Of a stretch of DNA of 24,899 nt, positions 1 through 5,530 are shown in pieces (position 1 is the stretch's first letter; each line of letters begins with the position of its first letter). Origin of the DNA: a virus; the IMG/VR virus record IMGVR_UViG_3300035099_000119, positions 1-24,899 of that record; one strand, 5' to 3'. The notes under the pieces are model-generated. The model was not told where the DNA came from, did not search any database, and saw only the letters and a list, made by a program, of their open reading frames with translations. Position numbers and translations under genes: made by a program.

Positions 1-186
1 ATGACTCGCAATCCCACACAACTTGCTCTGACAGCCCTGTTTGCCTGGGCCGCTCTCGTAGAGGCGGCTCACGCACGCCGTGGCATAGAGAAAGCCGAGA
101 TACTGGAAACGGCGGGGCCGTTGGTGGCCGCCGTCTGCCTACTGTACATGGCGTCTGAAGCCTATGAGGGACAATATGGCATCTGA
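1..186 (+). CDS. Small hydrophobic protein, possibly membrane-bound (start at window edge)
   Basis: The frame opens with ATG at the first base of the window and gives 61 residues, so the true start may lie upstream and no ribosome binding site can be judged. Two hydrophobic stretches are visible, around residues 7-24 (ALTALFAWAALVEAA) and 39-51 (AGPLVAAVCLLYMA), separated by a charged piece (RRGIEKAEILE). This would fit a small two-helix membrane protein. Its 3' end overlaps the next gene, which begins at 176, so the two are probably translated together. Small two-helix proteins in late phage blocks are often holins, but nothing here proves that. The function is unknown. Confidence 0.5.
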   Translation: MTRNPTQLALTALFAWAALVEAAHARRGIEKAEILETAGPLVAAVCLLYMASEAYEGQYGI

Positions 187-790
187 ACCAGTGACCTCAC
201 GCGCTCTCCAGACCCGCGACGAGGCAGGCCTTACCCTCGCCCAAAAACGCCTGCTTGCCCACCTGGTAGAGGAGATAGATTGGCGCAAAGCCTGCGAGAA
301 AGCTGGCGTCTCCGTCTCGCAGTTTCGCTACATGCTCCGGTCCGACAAGGCATTCCAGGCGGCGTACAAGGACCTGTACAAAGGCGTCCTGATAGAGGCG
401 CGGTCTCATCTCACGTCCCTGATGCCCAAGGTAGGCCAGGTCTTTGAAGAGGGACTTGCCGCTAACGAGGCAAGAACCGTGGACGTAACCTGTCCTGAGT
501 GTGGGCATAACTTCCAGATTACTTTCCAGGGGCCAGCTTGGAATGTCCGGCTCAGGGTGAGCGAAGACTTGCTCAAGGCCCAAGGCGACCTAGCCCAAAA
601 GGTCATAGTTGAGGGTGAAGTCAAACACCGTAACCTCACCCTCGAAGACCTCTTAGCCCAGGCTATTCTGCGTCGGGGTGGCGAATTGCCCCCTCAAGTC
701 GAGGAGCGGCTCCGGCAGCAAGGTCTTGAGGTGACTGAGGGCGAGTACACCGTCCAATCAGAAGGGTTCCCCGACACACCAGCCGAATAA
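176..790 (+). CDS. Helix-turn-helix protein, terminase small subunit-like
   Basis: This is a 204-residue protein. An in-frame ATG exists at 164, but the ATG at 176 is preceded at the right distance by GAGGGA and is preferred. Residues about 20-65 (LAQKRLLAHLVEEIDWRKAC..AGVSVSQFRYML) read as a helix-turn-helix, with the 'acek-AGVS-qf-ymlrsD-aF' pattern common in small terminase subunits and phage regulators. A CPECGH motif at residues 106-111 forms half of a zinc knuckle, and the C-terminal part is charged and helical. In small terminases the N-terminal HTH recognises the packaging site and the rest forms an oligomeric ring. The large terminase lies far away at 6961, so a transcriptional regulator is also possible. 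No second CxxC is seen, so metal binding would need another molecule or other ligands. Confidence 0.72.
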   Translation: MASEPVTSRALQTRDEAGLTLAQKRLLAHLVEEIDWRKACEKAGVSVSQFRYMLRSDKAFQAAYKDLYKGVLIEARSHLTSLMPKVGQVFEEGLAANEARTVDVTCPECGHNFQITFQGPAWNVRLRVSEDLLKAQGDLAQKVIVEGEVKHRNLTLEDLLAQAILRRGGELPPQVEERLRQQGLEVTEGEYTVQSEGFPDTPAE

Positions 791-793
791 CCT

Positions 794-831
794 TGGGCTC
801 CTCTGGGTCCGGCATCGGGACTATCAGCCCA
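794..831. terminator. Weak stem-loop between convergent genes
   Basis: The 57-bp gap between two convergent genes contains TGGGCT (794-799) and AGCCCA (826-831), with a nested GTCC/GGAC pair (807-810, 818-821). A structure here could stop transcription from both sides. There is no T-tract on either strand, so this is only a weak bidirectional terminator candidate. Confidence 0.25.
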
Positions 832-847
832 CCACAGACGCAGCGCA

Positions 848-1117
848 TTAGCTCTGACTCTCACTCGCCAACGCTTCCATGCAAGCGGTCGGATACAGCC
901 GTGCAAGCCGTTGCAAGATGATGATGGCCGTCGCCTCGCGCAGGTACAGGTCGAAGTGGGTCATGTTCAGCCCACCATCGCTCCGCCGGTCAGCAGGCAG
1001 CCAGGCTATGACGTGAACCATCGGACAGCCGGACCCATTGTCAAAGGGCTTCACCTCCACTCTGTCTGTATCTTCCCACTGACACAGGCTTACCGAGATA
1101 CCTCTGTTGTTGACCAT
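848..1117 (-). CDS. Hypothetical protein, last gene of leftward cluster
   Basis: This is an 89-residue protein. The start is the ATG at 1117, preceded by GGAGG four bases upstream. An in-frame TTG four codons earlier lies inside that ribosome binding site and is rejected. The protein is mixed in composition, with a beta-like first half (VEVKPFDNGSGCPMVHVIAWLP) and a helical second half (LREATAIIILQRLARLYP). There is no signal peptide, membrane helix or recognised motif. It is the most distal gene of the leftward cluster and ends 58 bases from the convergent rightward gene. The function is unknown. Confidence 0.68.
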   Translation of the reverse strand: MVNNRGISVSLCQWEDTDRVEVKPFDNGSGCPMVHVIAWLPADRRSDGGLNMTHFDLYLREATAIIILQRLARLYPTACMEALASESQS

Positions 1118-1161
1118 TTCTCCTCCCAATTGTTAACCCTGAATATGCCGTTGGCCCCTAC

Positions 1162-1296
1162 TTAATAGGAGTGAGGCCGGTGCCACTCGCTGACTGTATC
1201 CTGGGCAACCATGTACCCATAGAAGTAGCAAGGGCAATCCTCGCTCACGCAGTAGCGGGCCGTTATCCGGTGCAACCAGCCTAGTAGTTTCCTCAC
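1162..1296 (-). CDS. Very small Cys-containing protein, GTG start
   Basis: A 44-residue frame begins with GTG at 1296 and ends with TAA at 1162. The GTG is preceded by GGAGG with a four-base spacer and overlaps the stop of the gene before it in a GTGA junction, the same coupling used elsewhere in this cluster. It begins MRKLLGWLHRITARYCVSED and continues with CPCYFYGYM. Three cysteines (C16, C21, C23) sit close together, and the N-terminus is basic and amphipathic. No family is recognised. Support comes from the ribosome binding site and coupling rather than similarity. Confidence 0.55.
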   Translation of the reverse strand: MRKLLGWLHRITARYCVSEDCPCYFYGYMVAQDTVSEWHRPHSY

Positions 1297-1502
1297 TTGT
1301 CCTCCCTTTCGGCCTGGAATTGGTCGATGCCCTCCAATGCCCGTGCTAGGAGCGCGTCCGTGTTTGCCCTAGCATGGGGGCCAGCGTGCTGGTAGGCAGC
1401 CGCCGCTCCGTGCAAGAAGGCAGCCGCCCGCACCAGGTGACGCGCAGGCCCCCGCTCTTGCGGTGGGGGTTTGGTCGGTAGAGAAGGTACGCGCACGCTC
1501 AT
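1293..1502 (-). CDS. Hypothetical 69-aa protein
   Basis: The start is the ATG at 1502, which overlaps the TGA of the preceding zinc-ribbon gene in an ATGA junction. The frame stays open upstream to 1679, but that stretch lies inside the zinc-ribbon gene. GGAG lies eight bases before the ATG. The protein has a Pro/Arg-rich start (PTKPPPQERGPARHLV), then an Ala/His-rich helix (AAAFLHGAAAAYQHAGPHARANTDALLARALEGIDQF), and a charged C-terminus. It could be a short helical hairpin. No function is recognised. Its 3' end is coupled to the next 44-aa gene by a GTGA overlap. Confidence 0.6.
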   Translation of the reverse strand: MSVRVPSLPTKPPPQERGPARHLVRAAAFLHGAAAAYQHAGPHARANTDALLARALEGIDQFQAEREDK

Positions 1503-1690
1503 TCCTCGTTCTCCTGTTCGAATATCGGCCTGGTGTGGTGCTCCCCTGTGGGGTTCGCCATCGGCGGCCACTGAGTATTGACCTTTCCCCGCCACCTTCG
1601 GCCTAGGATGCAACGCTCCTCGTGATAGCCGCAGGCCAGACACTCGCCCCTCACTATGAGGCCGCCGCAGCGTGGGCATTTACTCGCCAT
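1499..1690 (-). CDS. Small zinc-ribbon protein
   Basis: This 63-residue protein starts at an ATG with GGAGG seven bases upstream. It begins MASKCPRCGG and continues LIVRGECLACGYHEE, so C5/C8 and C17/C20 form a classic four-Cys zinc ribbon within the first 20 residues. The rest is Arg-rich, then acidic. Such single zinc ribbons usually mediate protein or nucleic-acid contacts. In phages they often occur in small early proteins that bind host transcription or translation machinery, but no partner can be named. It overlaps the preceding gene by 11 bases and the following gene by an ATGA junction. Confidence 0.72.
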   Translation of the reverse strand: MASKCPRCGGLIVRGECLACGYHEERCILGRRWRGKVNTQWPPMANPTGEHHTRPIFEQENEE

Positions 1691-1841
1691 TTGTTCGCCT
1701 CCGAATCTTGACTATCGCCTCGCGGTGACGCCAGCACTTGCGGCAGAGCCACAGGCCCATGTACTTTTGGCAAAGCCGCTTCCCACCGGCGCAGGCGCGA
1801 TACTTAGCGCCTTGACAGTACTCCAACGATTCGGCGTTCAT
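1680..1841 (-). CDS. Small Cys-rich, basic protein
   Basis: This is a 53-residue protein. The start chosen is the ATG at 1841, which overlaps the TGA of the preceding gene (ATGA). A GTG ten codons upstream is possible but lies inside that gene. Cysteines at 9, 17, 24, 33 and 36 with His39 could bind one zinc, ending in LCRKCWRHREA, and the tail is strongly basic (IVKIRRRTNGE). A nucleic-acid-binding zinc protein is a reasonable guess, but no family is recognised. It precedes and slightly overlaps the four-Cys zinc-ribbon gene, so the two metal-binding proteins would be made together. Confidence 0.6.
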   Translation of the reverse strand: MNAESLEYCQGAKYRACAGGKRLCQKYMGLWLCRKCWRHREAIVKIRRRTNGE

Positions 1842-2068
1842 TGCAGCGCCGACTTCACCGGCCCTTTCCACAGGACCTTGCCGCCGACATCGGGTAGGCC
1901 GTTGGGCTCAGCGATAATGCGAACCCAATCTTCCCCTGCCTGGTGCCACATGTCAACGCGAATCTGGCCGTCCCAGGATTGGGCAATGACCCTGACACCG
2001 CTTTCCTCGCTGCCTAGCCTGCTGGCCGAACTCCTGTTTCCCTCAACGTAGCCTCTGAAGTGCGCCAT
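1838..2068 (-). CDS. Hypothetical 76-aa beta-rich protein
   Basis: The ATG at 2068 is preceded by GAGGAG with an eight-base spacer. The sequence alternates short hydrophobic strands (GVRVIAQSWDGQIRVDMWHQ, then DWVRIIAEPNG) with turns, suggesting a small beta-sheet domain. There are no cysteines, membrane segments or recognised motifs. It begins two bases after the end of the preceding gene and overlaps the next by four bases, so it is firmly part of the leftward operon. The function is unknown. Confidence 0.68.
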   Translation of the reverse strand: MAHFRGYVEGNRSSASRLGSEESGVRVIAQSWDGQIRVDMWHQAGEDWVRIIAEPNGLPDVGGKVLWKGPVKSALQ

Positions 2069-2070
2069 GT

Positions 2071-2274
2071 TTATCGCTCCTCTTCCGCCCGTCTGAAGTT
2101 GCAGGCTTCTATCTCAGCCGGTGTCGCAAGCCGGATGGCCGTGCCGAATGGGTCTAGCTCTAGGGTCTCTCGGTCCATCTCCTGCCTGTCGGCAAAGGCC
2201 GCCGCATGTCTCGCCGAGGCCGCCTCAACATAGACGGTCTCCACCCACCGATACGTTACCACATACTTCGGCAT
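2071..2274 (-). CDS. Hypothetical 67-aa protein, DpnD/PcfM-like N-terminus
   Basis: The ATG at 2274 follows an AAAGGGG ribosome binding site. The N-terminal pattern MPKYVVTYRWVETVYVEAASARHAAAFADRQ is a beta-beta-alpha layout of the kind seen in short DpnD/PcfM-like phage and plasmid proteins, where a strand containing 'Y.V.....V.VEA.S...A' precedes a helix. This resemblance is only by eye. The C-terminal half is acidic, then basic. Its job is unknown. It is tightly spaced with the genes on both sides. Confidence 0.62.
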   Translation of the reverse strand: MPKYVVTYRWVETVYVEAASARHAAAFADRQEMDRETLELDPFGTAIRLATPAEIEACNFRRAEEER

Positions 2275-2298
2275 TGCACTTTCCCCTTTCCGGCGGCC

Positions 2299-2850
2299 CT
2301 ACCGACCGCCTAGACTGTCCCAAAAGGCGCGAGTGCGCCATGCATCCCTAATCGTTTCCCACGTGCGAAAGAACGCGCCCTGGGTCATAGCACGCTGCGG
2401 CCCAACCTGCGGGTGCTTCTCCCGCAGCAGCGCCAGGCACTTGGCCGTGAATTGGTCGCTACCATGCGGGGCAAGCCGGTCCAGCTTGTCCCGTTGCCGG
2501 TCGAAGTGGCGCTGACTGACTGGCCGCCACGAGGCGCTGTTGACAGCGGTGCCTACGACCTGTCCATGCCAGAGATAGAGGCATTCGCCGCACACGCCGA
2601 CCGGTTCGGCGTCTGGGTACTGTCGTTCTATTCTGGACTCAACGTGATACCATCCGTGCCCAGGCGTGCCGCCTCTATCCACGGCTGAGAGGCCCTTTTT
2701 CCCGCCACCGTGGTTGGCGCGGATGGCATACATCGTAGCGACCGCCGCGCCGAGCGTCTCGGCGGTGGCCTCGTCGTGTCCCTCTAGCATGGCGCACGCC
2801 TTGGCAAGGTGCGCCATGAGAGGCATTCGGTTCACCGCAAACCCATTCAT
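2299..2850 (-). CDS. Hypothetical 183-aa protein with CxxC motif
   Basis: The ATG at 2850 follows an AGGGGG ribosome binding site. It has an Ala-rich helical N-terminus (residues about 10-45), a Gly-rich turn (NHGGGKKG, about 47-53), a middle section with CGEC (C87/C90) in a beta-like stretch, and a charged helical C-terminus rich in Arg, Trp and Phe (FFRTWETIRDAWRTRAFW). No enzyme motif is recognised. A 12-bp inverted repeat lies just upstream of its ribosome binding site (2877-2929), so it may be separately controlled within the operon. It is one of the larger proteins of the cluster. Confidence 0.68.
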   Translation of the reverse strand: MNGFAVNRMPLMAHLAKACAMLEGHDEATAETLGAAVATMYAIRANHGGGKKGLSAVDRGGTPGHGWYHVESRIERQYPDAEPVGVCGECLYLWHGQVVGTAVNSASWRPVSQRHFDRQRDKLDRLAPHGSDQFTAKCLALLREKHPQVGPQRAMTQGAFFRTWETIRDAWRTRAFWDSLGGR

Positions 2851-2876
2851 GACTAACCCCCTTTCAGACTTCCGCT

Positions 2877-2929
2877 TCCGTGGCCGATTGACCCTACCGC
2901 TATCTCCTCTCTCTACTATCGGCCACGGA
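2877..2929 (-). promoter_or_regulatory. 12-bp perfect inverted repeat upstream of the 183-aa gene
   Basis: TCCGTGGCCGAT (2877-2888) is matched exactly by ATCGGCCACGGA (2918-2929), with a 29-base purine/pyrimidine-biased loop. In leftward transcripts it would form a stable stem ending about 15 bases before the ribosome binding site of the gene starting at 2850. There is no following U-tract, so it is not a standard terminator. It could be a transcript-processing or attenuation structure, or a DNA palindrome for a regulator. The 115-bp gap in which it sits is the largest inside the leftward cluster. Confidence 0.6.
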
Positions 2930-2965
2930 CGCCGATTCCTGAAGGACTGGACCGTGAAACCGGCG

Positions 2966-3253
2966 CTACTCTACCTGGTCGATAAAGGCGTCCAGATGCA
3001 AGCCCCCAACTACCACCCAGGCTGGAACCAGCTTGCCAAGCCGCCGGTGCCTAGCGTTCGCAGGCAAACGCAATATGCGCTCCGGTTCACCCGCGTTGCA
3101 GGCAGCGATGGCCCGCTTTGCGACTGGCACCATGCTTTCAGGTATCGGCGGGAAGTGATTGTGGGTCAGGTGCCAGCGCAACGCCTGGTCTAGGCTAATC
3201 TGGCCCCCGTCCACACACTCCGCCATACCCCGCGCTGTTGCGTATCCCATCAT
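2966..3253 (-). CDS. Hypothetical 95-aa protein
   Basis: The start is the ATG at 3253, overlapping the TGA of the preceding 226-aa gene (ATGA); AAAGGGGG lies directly upstream. A second ATG follows immediately. The protein has a helical region rich in His, Pro and Trp (LDQALRWHLTHNHFPPIPESMVPVAKRAIAAC), a basic stretch (RLPANARHRRLGKLV) and a hydrophobic beta-like end (PAWVVVGGLHLDAFI). No known family is recognised. The gene is followed by the gap that carries the 2877-2929 inverted repeat. Confidence 0.65.
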   Translation of the reverse strand: MMGYATARGMAECVDGGQISLDQALRWHLTHNHFPPIPESMVPVAKRAIAACNAGEPERILRLPANARHRRLGKLVPAWVVVGGLHLDAFIDQVE

Positions 3254-3930
3254 GCCCCCTTTCTGGCGTAGAGGGAAACGTATCCCTCACCGCCGCCAAT
3301 GCCCAGTCTCTCATAGTCCACGGCCACCTGGTAGCCTGCGTCGATGAGCCTCAGAGCCTCGTCGCAGAGCGCCTTGGTGCTAGCCTCATCGTGAGCATAC
3401 CAGTCTTCGAAGCCGTCCACCAGGCTGAAGCCGTGCTTCTCTAGGTCGCCACGGTTGAAGAACATCCCAGGTATCTCGCCCACCTCGAATTCTTCTCTCG
3501 GTAAGCCCTGGTCGTAGATGCTCTCTTCGTAGCAGCGCAGGCAGACCTCCTCGCACTCGTTCACTACGCGCACGTAGCTATGCCAGCCATTCCTTGGACA
3601 CTGGCGAATGACAAGCCGGTAGCACCACTCGCACAGGAAGTACCGAAAGTCGGCCCAACTGGTGTCGGTAAGCCGGTCGGCACAAGGTAAGCCGGTTCGC
3701 CAGTGGCACACGTGTATGATGGTAGGCTCTTCCTGCCAAGGGTCATCGTACACCTCCAGGGCTACCATCCGGCGACCTACACGCCCCCTAGCGCCACACT
3801 CGAAGCATTCTACCTGGGCCTCTTCGACAAGCTCCCGTAGCTCGTCCACCGGACGGTCAAACACGTTGCGGCGGACAAGGACGCTCCGACCGTCTAGGGT
3901 GCCCTGCCGCGCTAGCGTTACTGTGCGCAT
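3250..3930 (-). CDS. Cys-rich, multi-CxxC zinc-binding protein
   Basis: This 226-residue protein is preceded by an AGGGGGG ribosome binding site. Cysteines occur as a series: C42/C45 (CFECG), C75 with H76 and C83, C100/C103 (CEWC), C111, and C126/C130/C133. This suggests two or three zinc sites in residues 40-135. The C-terminal part (about 150-226) is cysteine-poor and acidic, ending in a beta-like segment with a Gly-rich turn (LGIGGGEGYVSLYARKG). The zinc part looks structural or nucleic-acid-binding; no nuclease signature is seen. It is the largest product of the leftward cluster and is coupled by ATGA to the next gene. The function is unknown. Confidence 0.72.
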   Translation of the reverse strand: MRTVTLARQGTLDGRSVLVRRNVFDRPVDELRELVEEAQVECFECGARGRVGRRMVALEVYDDPWQEEPTIIHVCHWRTGLPCADRLTDTSWADFRYFLCEWCYRLVIRQCPRNGWHSYVRVVNECEEVCLRCYEESIYDQGLPREEFEVGEIPGMFFNRGDLEKHGFSLVDGFEDWYAHDEASTKALCDEALRLIDAGYQVAVDYERLGIGGGEGYVSLYARKGA

Positions 3931-3940
3931 GTTCGCCCCC

Positions 3941-4126
3941 CTACTGCCACTCTTTGTGCACGCGGTCTACGGTGCGCCACAGGTAATCCTGGAAGGACAC
4001 CAGAGTGCTCCGCGTAACCTCGCCCTCGCCATACTCGTAGCCTAAGCGCTCGGCCTCGAACAGCGCTCCGGCTGCCTGGCGTAGCGCCAGCAGGTATCTA
4101 ATCCTAGCCTCATCTTTCTTTGTCAT
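3941..4126 (-). CDS. Hypothetical 61-aa helical protein
   Basis: The ATG at 4126 has AGGGGAG seven bases upstream and is preferred over an in-frame start 13 codons earlier. The sequence MTKKDEARIRYLLALRQAAG is strongly helical, and the rest (LFEAERLGYEYGEG...FQDYLWRTVDRVHKEW) suggests a second helix. It is a small charged alpha-helical protein with no recognisable motif. It ends 10 bases before the next gene, whose ribosome binding site overlaps its stop region. Its role is unknown. Confidence 0.65.
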   Translation of the reverse strand: MTKKDEARIRYLLALRQAAGALFEAERLGYEYGEGEVTRSTLVSFQDYLWRTVDRVHKEWQ

Positions 4127-4161
4127 GGCTTCTCCCCTATCCCAGGTCTGGTATGTCGGTC

Positions 4162-4341
4162 TCAATCTCGGTGAGTTGGCGCTGGTTGCACATCAATCAG
4201 CACCAATCCGGCACTACGCGCAATGGCCTGGGCCGTGGCTTCGGCGGACAGTGGGCCAAGAGCATCGAACGTATACGTCCGAATCTGTCCGCTGTCGTAC
4301 CTTGCCTCGAACCTTGCGATGTATCGCTTTGCCTTGGTCAT
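4162..4341 (-). CDS. Hypothetical 59-aa protein
   Basis: This short frame starts with ATG at 4341 and stops with TGA at 4162. The ATG overlaps the stop of the coiled-coil gene before it (ATGA), so translation is probably coupled; only GGAG close to the ATG serves as a ribosome site. The sequence MTKAKRYIARFEARYDSGQ is basic, followed by a strand-helix-strand layout (IRTYTFDALGPLSAEATAQAIARSAGLVLIDVQ). This beta-alpha-beta look resembles small phage proteins built on the 'y.v.f.a...a..A...A...' pattern. No specific family can be assigned. Confidence 0.55.
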   Translation of the reverse strand: MTKAKRYIARFEARYDSGQIRTYTFDALGPLSAEATAQAIARSAGLVLIDVQPAPTHRD

Positions 4342-4508
4342 GCTCCGTCTCGCTTTCTGCGGGCTGCGGTCTCCCGCTCTAGCTCCGCCACCGTCTCGGT
4401 GAGGCGCTTTAGGTGCCTGGTGAGGCTCTCGCTGAGAGCCACCAAGCGCCCAAGCTCCCTAGCGGTCGGTGGCAGCCTTCTCAGCGTTCGCTTTCGATAG
4501 GCCATCAT
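4338..4508 (-). CDS. Small basic coiled-coil protein
   Basis: This 56-residue frame starts with ATG at 4508 (a second ATG follows at once) after an AAAGGA ribosome site. Residues 1-20 are strongly basic (MMAYRKRTLRRLPPTARELG) and residues about 20-50 form a heptad-like helix (LGRLVALSESLTRHLKRLTETVAELERE) with a basic tail. This suggests a short dimeric coiled coil with basic ends, possibly binding nucleic acid. It lies directly downstream of the three tandem stem-loops at 4521-4581. No family is recognised. Confidence 0.58.
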   Translation of the reverse strand: MMAYRKRTLRRLPPTARELGRLVALSESLTRHLKRLTETVAELERETAARRKRDGA

Positions 4509-4520
4509 CCCGTCCTTTCT

Positions 4521-4581
4521 CCAAGGCTTCGGCCTTGGCCCCTACCCTGAGAACAGAGTAGGGGCGAGGGTCGAAACCCTC
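4521..4581 (-). promoter_or_regulatory. Three tandem stem-loops between two leftward genes
   Basis: Three perfect hairpins are packed end to end. CCAAGGC/GCCTTGG (4521-4538) has a 4-base loop; CCCCTAC/GTAGGGG (4539-4564) has a 12-base loop; GAGGGT/ACCCTC (4566-4581) has a 4-base loop that reads TTCG on the leftward strand, an especially stable tetraloop. The last begins at the stop codon of the 102-aa gene. No T-tract follows any of them in the leftward direction. A role in RNA processing, stability or attenuation, or as a protein-binding RNA, is more likely than simple termination. Confidence 0.6.
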
Positions 4582-4888
4582 ACCAATCCTCTTCTTCTGG
4601 CTCAGGGTCGCTTTCTTCCCAGGCAGCTATGGCTTCCTCTTCCGTGTCGTAGATGGTGGCGTACACAAACCCGCTGTTATCCTCATAGCATATCACATTG
4701 CCCACCCGCCAGTTGGCTCCGTCTATGTCATCGTAGAAGCCGTCCAGCATCGTGTGGTAGGCGTGATAGGCTGCGAGAGGTTCACCCTCAAACTTTCCAG
4801 GGTTCCTTATCTGGCCGTGCCAGGTGGTGAAGCCCCGCGCTTGGCACTCCAAGCACTCATCGGCCTCATCCGAGAATTGCTTTGTCAT
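4580..4888 (-). CDS. Hypothetical acidic 102-aa protein
   Basis: The ATG at 4888 has AAGGGAG five bases upstream. The protein starts with a CLEC motif (C12/C15) in an acidic context, has an aromatic, His/Tyr-rich middle (AAYHAYHTMLDGFYDDIDGANWRVGNVICYED) and ends in a very acidic tail (EEEAIAAWEESDPEPEEEDW). The strong negative charge recalls small DNA-mimic proteins of phages, but there is no family evidence. It is followed directly by the three tandem stem-loops. The function is unknown. Confidence 0.67.
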   Translation of the reverse strand: MTKQFSDEADECLECQARGFTTWHGQIRNPGKFEGEPLAAYHAYHTMLDGFYDDIDGANWRVGNVICYEDNSGFVYATIYDTEEEAIAAWEESDPEPEEEDW

Positions 4889-4900
4889 CTTGGCTCCCTT

Positions 4901-5074
4901 CTACCGGCGGTGCCTTCCACACACTGGCACCAACCGGTCACCTGCCTGATAGCGGGCCTTCCGCCCACAGACGTTGCACACTGGCTTTGCCTGCGACCTA
5001 GGCGGATACGTGAGCGCCGCCCTAGCCTCTTCGAATGTCTCCCTGGTCAGCCGGTTGGCCTCGGTCGCGTCCAA
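4901..5074 (-). CDS. Small zinc-binding protein, TTG start
   Basis: This 57-residue frame begins with TTG at 5074 behind a strong AAAGGGGG ribosome site with a six-base spacer, and stops with TAG at 4901. An N-terminal helix (DATEANRLTRETFEEARAALTYP) precedes a compact zinc motif, VCNVCG...VPVCGRHRR, with C33/C36 and C52/H55 as likely ligands. The layout resembles single treble-clef or ribbon modules that bind nucleic acid or protein. The clear ribosome site and intact zinc motif support it as real despite the rare start. The 90-bp gap upstream (5075-5164) shows no convincing promoter. Confidence 0.62.
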   Translation of the reverse strand: MDATEANRLTRETFEEARAALTYPPRSQAKPVCNVCGRKARYQAGDRLVPVCGRHRR

Positions 5075-5164
5075 TAGTCGCCCCCTTTCTGGCCCTGTGG
5101 CCTTGCTAGCTTCACTGGTATAATCGACCAGATTGCCCTAGTCTTGAGCCCCTTAACCAAATCT

Positions 5165-5413
5165 TCACTTCCAGATATACCACAACTGGGCCAGCCTGTC
5201 AAGCGCCGGGCGGTTGGCAATGTTGCGACTATCCCAGGCCGAATGGTCAGGCGGCCAGGCTGTCTGGAGCCGACTGCTTAGGGCCAGGTGAAGAATCGGC
5301 CTATCGGCTTGTCGAATTCGCCTCGCTCGATTCCGCTTTTCGCGCCGCCGCCTCGATTCGCCCGATTTTGGCCTGCCGCGCCTGGGGATGGGATTGGCAT
5401 TCTTTTTCTTCAC
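5165..5413 (-). CDS. Basic protein with AT-hook-like motif, first gene of leftward cluster
   Basis: This 82-residue frame begins with GTG at 5413 and has no clear ribosome site, so the start is uncertain. The N-terminus is extremely basic (MKKKNANPIPRRGRPKSGES followed by RRRREKRNRARRIR) and contains RRGRPK, which matches the core of an AT-hook DNA-binding motif. The C-terminal half is neutral and Trp-rich and looks folded. It would be the first product of the leftward cluster, where a DNA-binding regulator would be plausible. Frames on the other strand and in another minus frame also stay open here, which lowers confidence. Confidence 0.45.
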   Translation of the reverse strand: MKKKNANPIPRRGRPKSGESRRRREKRNRARRIRQADRPILHLALSSRLQTAWPPDHSAWDSRNIANRPALDRLAQLWYIWK

Positions 5414-5530
5414 GGGCGTCGTTTTCTGAACGGCTTTCGTTTTCGGGGTGTGACTCCCTCGTGTAACTACATAAACTTGACAAAACCCAACCTATATGTT
5501 AACCTGAAATTAGGCCACCACCCCTCAGAT

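Noticed and set aside
4137-4193. 18-codon frame on the minus strand directly after the 59-aa gene (starts MCNQRQLTE).
   Set aside because: It overlaps the end of the 59-aa gene and has no ribosome binding site. It is too short to support without conservation data.
5301-5483. Alternative minus-strand frame overlapping the AT-hook-like gene.
   Set aside because: It starts at TTG without a ribosome site and has a Glu/Ser/Arg-rich sequence typical of a shifted frame.
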